From an uncultured Cyanobium sp. (GTDB taxonomy: Bacteria; Cyanobacteriota; Cyanobacteriia; PCC-6307; Cyanobiaceae): 5,087 bases of DNA. A model generated the notes under the pieces. That model worked only from the letters and a program-made list of their open reading frames with translations. It made no database searches and was not told the DNA's origin. This document shows positions 1 to 5,087 of the stretch, piece by piece. The stretch lies in contig CALFOF010000384.1 in assembly GCA_937919075.1 (NCBI GenBank), positions 1 to 5,087 of the forward strand, read 5' to 3'. The stretch's first letter is position 1. Each line of letters starts with the position of its first letter. The position numbers and the translations under genes are program-made.

Positions 1-1
1 G

Positions 2-142
2 CTCCCCGCCGACAAGCAGCTCGACACCCTGATGGAGTGGCTCACCGCCATGGCCGGCCAGATCCCCGCCGCCGATGGCCTCACCGACGCCCAACGCCAG
101 GACCAGGCCGCCGCCAGGAATGCGGCGGTGTTGGTGGTGTGA
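2..142 (+). CDS. 3' end of an unrecognised gene (partial)
   Basis: The frame starting at base 2 is open for 46 codons and stops at TGA 140-142. Its product begins LPADKQLDTLMEWLTAMAG and ends ARNAAVLVV. The piece is rich in Ala, Gln, Asp and Leu, looks like soluble helix, and has no membrane segment, Cys residue or motif I can name. Codon choice (GCC, CTC, GAC, CAG) matches the GC-rich genes further along, which supports it being coding. The true start probably lies left of the window. In-frame ATG codons at 32 and 50 mean a very short gene starting inside cannot be excluded. No terminator follows its stop before the next promoter-like element. The function is unknown and I do not guess one. 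Confidence 0.55.
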   Translation, partial: LPADKQLDTLMEWLTAMAGQIPAADGLTDAQRQDQAAARNAAVLVV

Positions 143-209
143 AAGGGGAGTGACGCGCTGGCTAGGGGCGCCCCCGGCAAGCTTCCAAATCTCTTCCCCC
201 TCATCCCCG

Positions 210-240
210 CAAAACTTCGTTACAATCCGCGAAAGTTTTG
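210..240 (+). repeat. Inverted repeat framing the -10 element
   Basis: CAAAACTTCG (210-219) is the reverse complement of CGAAAGTTTTG (230-240) apart from one bulged A. The arms are separated by TTACAATCCG, so the -10 hexamer sits in the loop. As DNA this is positioned like an operator that would block polymerase. As RNA, if transcription starts further upstream, it would form a 10-bp hairpin ending six bases before the ATG at 247. The symmetry is seen directly; either regulatory role is inference. Confidence 0.5.
221..226 (+). promoter_or_regulatory. Candidate -10 element (TACAAT) for the small acidic protein gene
   Basis: TACAAT differs from the TATAAT consensus at one position and lies in a locally AT-rich patch (about 211-240) within an otherwise GC-rich stretch. 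A transcript starting about seven bases downstream would have a leader of only about 14 bases before the ATG at 247. No convincing -35 hexamer lies 16-19 bases upstream (the sequence there is C-rich), which is common for cyanobacterial promoters. The element is visible in the sequence; promoter function is inferred. Confidence 0.5.
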
Positions 241-246
241 GTTCAC

Positions 247-426
247 ATGGGCGAATTCGTTGCTTCCGGTGGGATTTCGACAGGGCTTCAGAGCGTTGTG
301 GGTGTTGGATCAGCCCTGATCAGCGTGATCGCGCTTGGCCTGTTCGCCCTGTTCCAGGACGAAAATCAGAACAACGACGACGACGACTCCAACCCCGGCG
401 GCGGCCTCATGCAGCCGGTGGCCTGA
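247..426 (+). CDS. Small acidic single-pass membrane protein, function unknown
   Basis: This encodes 59 residues from ATG 247 to TGA 424-426. An in-frame TTG at 238 would add three residues (MVH) but lies within the inverted repeat and only a few bases after the expected transcription start, so the ATG is preferred; neither has a clear Shine-Dalgarno. Residues 1-12 are small and polar, about 13-36 form one hydrophobic segment rich in Val, Gly, Ala, Leu and Phe, and 37-47 are an Asp/Glu/Asn cluster with four consecutive Asp. The C-terminus is flexible and ends GGGLMQPVA. There is no Lys, Arg, His or Cys, so topology cannot be set by the positive-inside rule. Size and shape resemble small thylakoid subunits or membrane-complex accessory proteins of cyanobacteria, but I do not recognise it as any named one. 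It has its own candidate promoter and a terminator, so it is probably monocistronic. Confidence 0.72.
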   Translation: MGEFVASGGISTGLQSVVGVGSALISVIALGLFALFQDENQNNDDDDSNPGGGLMQPVA

Positions 427-463
427 CAGTGAAAGGGGCCTCGGACGGATAGAGCGCTCATGC

Positions 464-503
464 AAAAAGCCCTGCTGCGATCACTCGCCGCAGGGCTTTT
501 TTT
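464..503. terminator. Bidirectional intrinsic terminator between convergent genes
   Basis: AAAAAGCCCTGC (464-475) pairs perfectly with GCAGGGCTTTTT (490-501). After one mismatch the stem continues with GCGA (477-480) against TCGC (485-488) and closes on the tetraloop TCAC. A run of seven T follows on the + strand (497-503), and the five A at 464-468 give a five-T tail on the - strand. It lies 37 bases after the stop of the small acidic gene and about 65 bases after the stop of the protease gene, so it can end both converging transcripts. Confidence 0.93.
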
Positions 504-567
504 GTCTGTACCTGTTAGAGCGTGCAGGTAGGCGCGCTCGAGTTGGCGCGAAAGGGCTGGCTCCGGT

Positions 568-1905
568 TCAGTTGGTGGTTCCCAGGGCAGACGGCAGGTT
601 GGCGCTTGAGGGGTTGTATGGCTTGGCAGGCGTTTTGCCGATCGTGCGCAGTTGTTTCACCAGTGTGTTTTCAGCCACCCGGTACTGCGGGTCGTTGCGG
701 GTGCCGATCTCTTCGAGCTTGAGCGACTTGGCTTCCTGTTCGCTCAGTTTCACCACCACATCGGGTTTGATGCCGTGCTTGTGGATGTCGCGGCCACTGG
801 GGGTGAGGTATTTGGCGATGGTTACGGTCATGCCGGAGCCATCGGAGAGCCCCCGCACCGATTGCACCAATCCCTTGCCGAAGGTCTTCTGACCCACCAG
901 CACACCCCGCTTGTTGTCCTGCAGGGCACCGGAGAGGATCTCGCTGGCACTGGCAGAACCTTCATTCACCAGGATCACCACGGGAGCCTTGGTGAGTGCA
1001 CGGCCGTTGGCGCGGCGCACGTCCTGGATGCCGTCACGCGTTTTGGTGGAAACAATGATGCCTTCATCGAGCCACTGGCGGGCGATCTCGATGCTCGCCA
1101 CCAGCAGGCCGCCGGGGTTGCTGCGCAGATCAAGCACATAGCCCTGCACCCCCTTGCCCTCCAGGTCGCGCAGGGCGGCGCGCATGTCCTTGGAGGCATT
1201 GGCGTTGAACTGCTTGAGGCGGATGTAGCCCACCTTCATGCCTTCAGGGGTGGTGTTCACCTGATGTTCCACCGCGTGCAACTCGATGCGGTCGCGGGTG
1301 AGCGGCATGTCGAGCACCTGATTCTTGCGCCGCACCTGCAGAGTCACCTTGGTGCCGGCCTGACCGCGGATCAGCTTCACCGCGTCTTCGGTGGTCATCC
1401 CCTTGGTGCTTTTGCCGTCGATCGTGATGATCACGTCTTTCGGCAGTACGCCGGCCCGGGAAGCGGGGGATCCGTCGATCGGAGACACCACCACCAGTTC
1501 CTTGGTGTCCTTGTCGAGGCTCAGTTGGATGCCGACACCGGAGAGTTCTCCCGAGGTGTCGATCTGCATCTCCTTGAACTCCCGCGGATCCATGAAGCGG
1601 GTGTAGGGATCATTGAGGGTGCCGAGCATGCCCCGGATCGCCTCATAGCTCTCCTTGGTATTGCCGTAGGTTTTGGCGAGCAGATCGCGGCGCAACTTGC
1701 GCCATTGCTCGGGGGTGTATTTGCCGGTGCTGTCGAGGTAGTCACGGAAGACGATCTGCCAGGCCTGATCCATCACCTCCTTGGGGCTGTCGGTGATCAA
1801 GGAGGCGGCACTGGGGGCCATCAACCATTCGCCGCCAACCACGGCTGCAGCCGCGCAGGCACCGAGCCCGGCCAGGACGAGAATGCTGGTGCTACCCCTG
1901 AACAT
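568..1905 (-). CDS. Carboxyl-terminal processing protease (S41 family, Ctp)
   Basis: This is a PDZ-containing serine endopeptidase of the tail-specific protease family, acting outside the cytoplasmic membrane (periplasm or thylakoid lumen) and cutting near protein C-termini. From ATG 1905 it is 445 residues, close to the family norm. Residues 8-23 are an N-terminal hydrophobic signal or anchor. The PDZ domain spans about 119-203 (GVGIQL to RDRIEL), followed by the S41 core with DLRSNPGGLL at 259-268. The catalytic Ser-Lys-Gln set is complete: Ser319 in GSASASE, Lys344 in TFGKG (25 residues later, as in characterised members) and Gln348. GRDIHKHGIKPD near the C-terminus is typical. Cyanobacteria carry several paralogues (CtpA, CtpB, CtpC, also labelled CtpZ). 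This one reads more like CtpB/CtpC than the D1-processing CtpA, but I cannot fix the letter. An upstream in-frame TTG at 1941 would add 12 polar residues ahead of the signal and is less likely. It lies 129 bases downstream of ispG and is probably last in the operon. Confidence 0.95.
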   Translation of the reverse strand: MFRGSTSILVLAGLGACAAAAVVGGEWLMAPSAASLITDSPKEVMDQAWQIVFRDYLDSTGKYTPEQWRKLRRDLLAKTYGNTKESYEAIRGMLGTLNDPYTRFMDPREFKEMQIDTSGELSGVGIQLSLDKDTKELVVVSPIDGSPASRAGVLPKDVIITIDGKSTKGMTTEDAVKLIRGQAGTKVTLQVRRKNQVLDMPLTRDRIELHAVEHQVNTTPEGMKVGYIRLKQFNANASKDMRAALRDLEGKGVQGYVLDLRSNPGGLLVASIEIARQWLDEGIIVSTKTRDGIQDVRRANGRALTKAPVVILVNEGSASASEILSGALQDNKRGVLVGQKTFGKGLVQSVRGLSDGSGMTVTIAKYLTPSGRDIHKHGIKPDVVVKLSEQEAKSLKLEEIGTRNDPQYRVAENTLVKQLRTIGKTPAKPYNPSSANLPSALGTTN

Positions 1906-1930
1906 GCTCTCGGCCTCGTGAGCGTTTTTA

Positions 1931-1942
1931 CTTGTCAACAAG
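1931..1942. promoter_or_regulatory. 12-bp dyad with TTGACA upstream of the protease gene
   Basis: CTTGT and ACAAG face each other across a two-base centre. Read on the - strand the centre contains TTGACA, a perfect -35 hexamer, at 1938-1933. No acceptable -10 follows at 16-19 bases, and a start there would fall almost on the ATG at 1905. It is therefore either an operator-like site or chance. The sequence is certain; a role is not. Confidence 0.25.
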
Positions 1943-2013
1943 CTAGCCCGTGTCAGGCGGCGCAGGACAGGGTGGGTCAGGGATTCAGGCGCTTCCGGAT
2001 GTGACTGGCGATG

Positions 2014-2028
2014 GGCCGCCAGGCGGCC
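2014..2028 (-). other. GC-rich hairpin just after the ispG stop
   Basis: GGCCGCC (2014-2020) and GGCGGCC (2022-2028) form a perfect interrupted palindrome starting six bases beyond the ispG stop codon on the - strand. As RNA it would fold as a five-pair stem with a five-base loop. TGGCG (2006-2010) can compete by pairing with CGCCA (2017-2021). There is no T-run, so it is not an intrinsic terminator. It could stabilise the ispG 3' end or reduce read-through into the protease gene, but chance is quite possible at this GC content. Confidence 0.3.
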
Positions 2029-2034
2029 ACGGCC

Positions 2035-3279
2035 TCAGGGATCGACCCAGCGGCCGTCTTCCTTGATCAGGGCGATCAACGCCTCCACTCCTTCGGCCTC
2101 CGGCACCCGGCGGATTTCCTCGCGGCCACGGTAAAGGGAGATGGTGCCAGGGGTTTTGCCCACATAGCCGTAGTCGGCATCGGCCATTTCACCCGGGCCA
2201 TTGACGATGCAACCCATCACGGCGATGTCGAGGCCGGTGAGGTGGGCGGTGGCATTGCGCACCACGTGCAACACCTCCTCCAGGTTGAACAGGGTGCGGC
2301 CGCAGCTGGGGCAGGCCACATACTCCACCATCGTTTTGCGCAGGCCCAGCGCCTGCAGAATCGAATAGCAGACCGGGATCTCTTTCTCAGGGGCCTCGGT
2401 GAGCGACACCCGGATCGTGTCCCCCAGGCCCTCGGCGAGCAGGGTGGCGATGCCGGCGGTGCTCTTGATGCGGCCGTAGTCACCGTCACCGGCCTCGGTG
2501 ACGCCCAGGTGCAGCGGGTAATGGAAGCCTTCGGCGTCCATGCGGTCGGCCATCATCCGGTAGGCCGCCAGCATCACCGGCGCCCGCGAGGCCTTCATCG
2601 ACACCACGATGTTGTGGAAATCGAGGCGATCGCAGATGTGGATGAACTCCATGGCGCTCTCCACCATCCCCAGCGGCGTGTCGCCGTAGGTGAACAGCAT
2701 CCGCTCGGCCAGGGAGCCGTGGTTCACGCCGATGCGCAGGCCCTTGTCCTGCTCCTTCAGCAGGCTCACCAGCGGTTCGAGCGTGGCCTGGATGCGCTCA
2801 CCGATTCTCGCCACTTCCTCGGGCGTGAATTCGGTGCGGTTGGGGTCGGGTTTGTCGAACACATACAGCCCCGGGTTGATGCGCACCTTGTCGACGTGCT
2901 GGGCCACCTCCAGGGCGATCTTCATGCCGTTGTGGTGCACGTCGGCCACCAGCGGCACCGGTTGATAGCTGTCTTCGAGGCGCTTGCGGATCTCCCCCAC
3001 CGCCCGGGCATGGCCCAGGCTCGGCACCGTGAGCCGCACGATCTCGCAGCCGGCTTCGTGGAGCCGGCGGATGCCGGCGGTGGCACCGGCGATGTCGAGG
3101 GTGTCCTCGTTGATCATCGACTGCACCACAACCGGGTGGTCGCTGCCCACCCAGACATCGCCCACCCGCACGCTGCGGGTCTTGCGGCGGGTGATCACCG
3201 TGTCGTAGCGCGGGTTGCTGGCCCAGTCGGGGGGCAGACCTGCCGGGGCGGTCTGGGGACGGGCCACGGTGCCGGTCAT
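2035..3279 (-). CDS. ispG: 4-hydroxy-3-methylbut-2-enyl diphosphate synthase (GcpE/IspG)
   Basis: IspG converts 2-C-methyl-D-erythritol 2,4-cyclodiphosphate to HMBPP, the penultimate step of the MEP pathway feeding carotenoids, phytol and quinone side chains. It is cytosolic and in cyanobacteria is normally reduced by ferredoxin. The 414-residue product is close to cyanobacterial homologues (about 400). The N-terminal TIM-barrel domain includes [11 protein letters not shown] (50-60), VRLTVPS (81-87), VADVHHN (111-117), RINPG (133-137) and GVNHGSL (184-190). The C-terminal domain holds the [4Fe-4S] ligands Cys323 and Cys326 (CPSC) and Cys357, with Glu364 in NGPGE (360-364) as the fourth ligand position. 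The frame stays open a further 159 codons upstream, overlapping the glycosylase gene, but that extension is Pro/Ala/Gly-rich and unlike IspG. ATG 3279 gives the expected N-terminus. No Shine-Dalgarno precedes it. It starts 62 bases after the glycosylase stop on the same strand. Confidence 0.98.
   Translation of the reverse strand: MTGTVARPQTAPAGLPPDWASNPRYDTVITRRKTRSVRVGDVWVGSDHPVVVQSMINEDTLDIAGATAGIRRLHEAGCEIVRLTVPSLGHARAVGEIRKRLEDSYQPVPLVADVHHNGMKIALEVAQHVDKVRINPGLYVFDKPDPNRTEFTPEEVARIGERIQATLEPLVSLLKEQDKGLRIGVNHGSLAERMLFTYGDTPLGMVESAMEFIHICDRLDFHNIVVSMKASRAPVMLAAYRMMADRMDAEGFHYPLHLGVTEAGDGDYGRIKSTAGIATLLAEGLGDTIRVSLTEAPEKEIPVCYSILQALGLRKTMVEYVACPSCGRTLFNLEEVLHVVRNATAHLTGLDIAVMGCIVNGPGEMADADYGYVGKTPGTISLYRGREEIRRVPEAEGVEALIALIKEDGRWVDP
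2626..2633. repeat. HIP1 octamer GCGATCGC
   Basis: One perfect copy of the highly iterated palindrome of cyanobacterial genomes lies inside ispG, where it is read as ordinary codons. It is the only exact copy I found in the window. It supports a cyanobacterial origin but carries little weight alone. Confidence 0.4.
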
Positions 3280-3341
3280 CGGAGCTGGAGGCCGGGGAAC
3301 TGGCCCCAACACTGCCACAGACAGGCCTGCAACCGGCGTGC

Positions 3342-4169
3342 TCAGTCGGCGGAAACCTGCGCGGCCGATCCGGCCACTGGGCTGGTCGGCGCGGACGCCC
3401 CTGCTGAGGCCCCGCCTGCCTCCAGCTGGGGAGAGCCTGCCTCCAGCTGATTGAGGCGGCGGCGCACGTCCTGGAGGTCCTGCCAGGTGAGCCATTTGGG
3501 GGTGCCGCGCTCCCGCGACGGATTGCGCAGCAGATAAGAAGGGTGAAAGATCGGCAGGCACCACAGCCCCCGCCATTGCCGCCACTGGCCGCGCAGCTTG
3601 GTGATTCCCCCCTTCAGGCCCAACACCCCCTCCATCGCCGTGGCGCCGGCCAGCACCAGCACCTTGGGCTGCACCAGCTCGATCTGTTGCAGCAGCCAGG
3701 GCAGGCAGGCGGCCATTTCCTCCGGCGTCGGCTTGCGGTTGTCCGGCGGACGGCACTTCACCACATTGCAGATGTAGGCGTCCTGCCGGGTGTCGATCGC
3801 CACGCTGGCGAACATCTGATCGAGCAACTGGCCGGCGCGACCCACAAACGGCGAGCCGCTGGCATCTTCCTGAGCGCCGGGGCCCTCGCCGATCACCATC
3901 AGCGAGGCGGCCGGATTGCCGCGGCTCACCACCACCTGCTGTCGCCCCAGCGCCAACCCGCAGCGGCAGCAGGCCCCACAGGCGCCGTGCAGGGCCGCCA
4001 GGGCCGTCGTTGGATCGCTGAGCTCAGCGGCTCCATGACGGGTCGCGCGCCCGGTCACGGCATCAGCCGACGGCATCCCTCTGGACGCCTGCCCTCCGGC
4101 ATCCACCGCCGCGGCTCCGAAGAAGCTGGGCTGCACCACCCCTCCGGCTGGGGGTTCCGATGGTTCCAT
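3342..4169 (-). CDS. Uracil-DNA glycosylase, family 4 (iron-sulfur type)
   Basis: This enzyme removes uracil (from cytosine deamination or misincorporated dUMP) from DNA as the first step of base excision repair. The 275-residue product from ATG 4169 has four cluster cysteines in family-4 arrangement: Cys67 and Cys70 (CCRC), Cys139 in [17 protein letters not shown] and Cys155, 16 residues on, as in the Thermotoga enzyme. Motif 1, GEGPGAQED (94-102), carries the uracil-pocket and catalytic region; FVGRAGQLL follows at 108-116; motif 2, HPSYLLR, is at 209-215. The first 50 or so residues and the last 30 are low-complexity (Ala, Gly, Ser, Pro), making it longer than the usual 200-230. An in-frame GTG at 4244 would add 25 residues without an obvious Shine-Dalgarno; the next Met downstream would also keep the whole domain, so the start is uncertain. 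It is first of three - strand genes, 62 bases ahead of ispG and divergent from the aminotransferase gene. Confidence 0.95.
   Translation of the reverse strand: MEPSEPPAGGVVQPSFFGAAAVDAGGQASRGMPSADAVTGRATRHGAAELSDPTTALAALHGACGACCRCGLALGRQQVVVSRGNPAASLMVIGEGPGAQEDASGSPFVGRAGQLLDQMFASVAIDTRQDAYICNVVKCRPPDNRKPTPEEMAACLPWLLQQIELVQPKVLVLAGATAMEGVLGLKGGITKLRGQWRQWRGLWCLPIFHPSYLLRNPSRERGTPKWLTWQDLQDVRRRLNQLEAGSPQLEAGGASAGASAPTSPVAGSAAQVSAD
3414..3449 (-). repeat. 15-bp direct repeat, 21-bp period, in the glycosylase tail
   Basis: GCCTGCCTCCAGCTG occurs exactly at 3414-3428 and 3435-3449. The 21-bp period is seven codons, so the reading frame is kept, and the - strand product reads [13 protein letters not shown]. 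This is a recent-looking small duplication or slippage event in the non-conserved C-terminal tail of the uracil-DNA glycosylase. Confidence 0.9.
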
Positions 4170-4193
4170 CTCCGCATCGCCCCAGCGTGATCG

Positions 4194-4213
4194 GGATCCT
4201 ATGGAAAGGATCC
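4194..4213. repeat. Short dyad in the divergent intergenic region
   Basis: GGATCCT (4194-4200) and AGGATCC (4207-4213) are perfect reverse complements around a six-base centre. The dyad lies 25-44 bases upstream of the preferred glycosylase start (4169), where a promoter or operator for that gene would sit. On the - strand it contains TAGGAT, a poor -10 candidate, with no matching -35 at normal spacing. Its function is unknown. Confidence 0.35.
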
Positions 4214-4276
4214 AGAGGCCGCTGATGACAACCTGCGCAGGCACAGGGCAAAGGGGCCACAGCGTCAGGCAGGATG

Positions 4277-4294
4277 TTTGATCCCCTTATCAAA
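4277..4294. promoter_or_regulatory. Dyad TTTGAT-N6-ATCAAA upstream of the aminotransferase gene
   Basis: This is a perfect six-base inverted repeat with a six-base centre (CCCCTT), in the longest AT-rich patch between the divergent genes. The half-sites resemble those bound by helix-turn-helix dimers. The spacing does not fit NtcA (GTA-N8-TAC) or an FNR-type TTGAT-N4-ATCAA site. It is a candidate operator or small leader hairpin for the aminotransferase gene; the role is inferred. Confidence 0.35.
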
Positions 4295-4316
4295 GGCATT
4301 CCAACACTGGAGTGCC
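4295..4316 (+). promoter_or_regulatory. Candidate leader hairpin ahead of the aminotransferase gene
   Basis: GGCATTCCA (4295-4303) pairs with TGGAGTGCC (4308-4316) over nine positions, one of them a G-U wobble in RNA, closing on the loop ACAC. It directly abuts the preceding dyad. The only Shine-Dalgarno-like GGAG (4309-4312) is buried in the 3' arm. If translation begins at ATG 4326 this could hide the ribosome site; if at 4356 it is simply a leader structure. Confidence 0.35.
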
Positions 4317-4355
4317 CCGGCGCCCATGTCGCGGCCGATCGCACCGCCTCCGCTG

Positions 4356-5087
4356 ATGACCAGCCCGTTGGCACTTTCGGCCCGGGCCCGGTCCCTCCAG
4401 CCGTCCCTCACCCTGGCGATTACGGCCCGGGCGCGCCAGTTGCGGGCCGACGGCCACGACATCTGCAGCCTCAGCGCGGGTGAGCCGGATTTCGAAACGC
4501 CCGCCTTCATCCGCCAGGCCGCCAGCCGGGCCCTTGAGGAGGGCGCCACGCGCTATGGGCCCGCTGCCGGCGAACCGCTGCTGCGGCAAGCCCTGGCCCA
4601 GAAGCTGAGCGAGGAAAACGGGGTGCCCACCACCGCCGATCAGGTGCTGGTCACCAATGGCGGCAAGCAGGCGCTTTACAACCTCTTCCAGGTGCTGCTT
4701 GACCCCGGCGACGAGGTGCTGCTGCCAGCCCCCTACTGGCTCAGCTATCCGGAGATGGCGCATCTGGCCGGCGCCACGGTGTGCGTGCTGCCCACCGCAC
4801 CCGATCAGGGCTTCCGGCTCCAACCCGACCAGCTTGAGGCCGCCATCACGGCCAACAGCAAGCTGCTGGTGATCAACAGCCCCTCCAATCCCTCGGGCCT
4901 GGTGCTCAGCCGGCAGGAGCTGGAGCAGCTGGCGGCCGTGCTGCGCCGCCATCCCCAGGTGGCGGTGGTGAGCGATGAGATCTACGAATTCCTGCTGGCC
5001 CCCGGCCTGGAGCACCACAGCCTGGCGGCCCTGGCCCCCGACCTTGCCGACCGCATTTTCATCGTCAACGGCTTTGCCAAGGGCTGG
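4356..5087 (+). CDS. Aspartate aminotransferase, class I PLP enzyme (5' part, cut by the window edge)
   Basis: This enzyme moves the amino group between aspartate/2-oxoglutarate and oxaloacetate/glutamate in the cytosol, linking nitrogen assimilation to aspartate-derived amino acids. It is visible for 244 residues of an expected total near 390. Numbering from ATG 4356: SAGEPDF (40-46), TRYGP, NGGKQALYNLFQ with Lys104, PYWLSYPEM (126-134), NSPSNPSG with PLP-contacting Asn178, SDEIYE with Asp207 and Tyr210, and NGFAKGW with Schiff-base Lys242, two residues before the cut. The GGKQ and PYWLSYPEM blocks are typical of the Thermus-like 1-beta subgroup; some members also transaminate prephenate, so that remains possible. 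ATG 4356 puts the conserved QPSLTLAI block at the usual distance from the N-terminus. ATG 4326 would add ten Pro-rich residues and cannot be excluded. Neither start has a good Shine-Dalgarno. Confidence 0.95.
   Translation, partial: MTSPLALSARARSLQPSLTLAITARARQLRADGHDICSLSAGEPDFETPAFIRQAASRALEEGATRYGPAAGEPLLRQALAQKLSEENGVPTTADQVLVTNGGKQALYNLFQVLLDPGDEVLLPAPYWLSYPEMAHLAGATVCVLPTAPDQGFRLQPDQLEAAITANSKLLVINSPSNPSGLVLSRQELEQLAAVLRRHPQVAVVSDEIYEFLLAPGLEHHSLAALAPDLADRIFIVNGFAKGW

Noticed and set aside
165..174. Palindrome GGGGCGCCCC after the first partial gene
   Set aside because: It has no loop and no T-run, so it is not a terminator; short GC palindromes are expected at this base composition.
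509..530. TACCTG/CAGGTA six-base inverted repeat beside the terminator
   Set aside because: It has a weak stem and a ten-base loop, next to a far stronger terminator, with no independent sign of a role.
335..892. Open frame on the + strand spanning the small gene, terminator and protease 3' end
   Set aside because: It runs straight through a strong terminator and antisense to the protease; the product has no recognisable features.
652..2004. Long open frame on the + strand opposite the protease gene (450 codons)
   Set aside because: It is the antisense shadow of a GC-rich gene. Its product is rich in His, Gly and Ala with no fold or motif, while the opposite strand carries a complete S41 protease.
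1978..2034. Possible 17-19 residue peptide on the - strand after ispG (ending RKRLNP)
   Set aside because: It looks protein-like but has no ribosome site, starts at best on GTG next to the ispG stop, and is too short to tell from chance.
3322..3329. CAGGCCTG palindrome between the glycosylase gene and ispG
   Set aside because: An eight-base palindrome is expected by chance here, and no promoter elements accompany it.
2011..3450. Long open frame on the + strand opposite ispG (479 codons)
   Set aside because: The same codon-bias artefact: His/Gly/Ala-rich, no motifs, and fully antisense to an intact ispG.
3280..3756. Upstream extension of the ispG frame by 159 codons
   Set aside because: It overlaps the glycosylase gene in another frame, is Pro/Ala/Gly-rich, and would give an IspG far longer than known ones.
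4290..5018. Open frame on the - strand opposite the aminotransferase (242 codons)
   Set aside because: It is antisense to a clear PLP-enzyme coding region, and its product is a Gly/Gln/His-rich shadow.

Overview
The window looks like a piece of a GC-rich picocyanobacterial chromosome (Synechococcus/Cyanobium type). The pointers are the cyanobacterial style of the IspG, aspartate aminotransferase and carboxyl-terminal processing protease proteins, the scarcity of Shine-Dalgarno sequences, the high GC content, and one perfect HIP1 octamer (GCGATCGC). The genus is inferred from gene style only, because no rRNA or other marker is present. There are no tRNAs, rRNAs, CRISPR arrays, insertion sequences or phage genes.

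Layout, left to right. (1) Positions 2-142, + strand: the last 46 codons of an unrecognised gene. (2) Positions 143-246: a short intergenic region with a TACAAT -10 element centred in a 10-bp dyad. (3) Positions 247-426, + strand: a 59-residue, single-membrane-segment, strongly acidic protein of unknown function. (4) Positions 464-503: a strong, symmetrical intrinsic terminator shared by two convergent transcripts. (5) Positions 568-4169, - strand: three co-directional genes read in the order family-4 uracil-DNA glycosylase (3342-4169), ispG (2035-3279) and an S41 carboxyl-terminal processing protease (568-1905). The gaps are 62 and 129 bases with no terminator between them, so they could form one operon ending at the shared terminator. 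(6) Positions 4170-4355: a divergent intergenic region with three small inverted repeats. (7) From about 4356, + strand: the 5' part of a class I (1-beta subgroup) aspartate aminotransferase, cut by the window edge two residues after its PLP lysine.

The genes serve housekeeping roles: removal of uracil from DNA, the penultimate step of the MEP isoprenoid pathway, exported proteolysis, and nitrogen transfer between aspartate and glutamate. The glycosylase and IspG are both [4Fe-4S] proteins and all their cluster cysteines are present. All catalytic motifs that can be checked are intact. I see no undescribed multi-gene system. The items most worth a second look are the small acidic membrane protein with its dyad-framed promoter, and the paired hairpins ahead of the aminotransferase.
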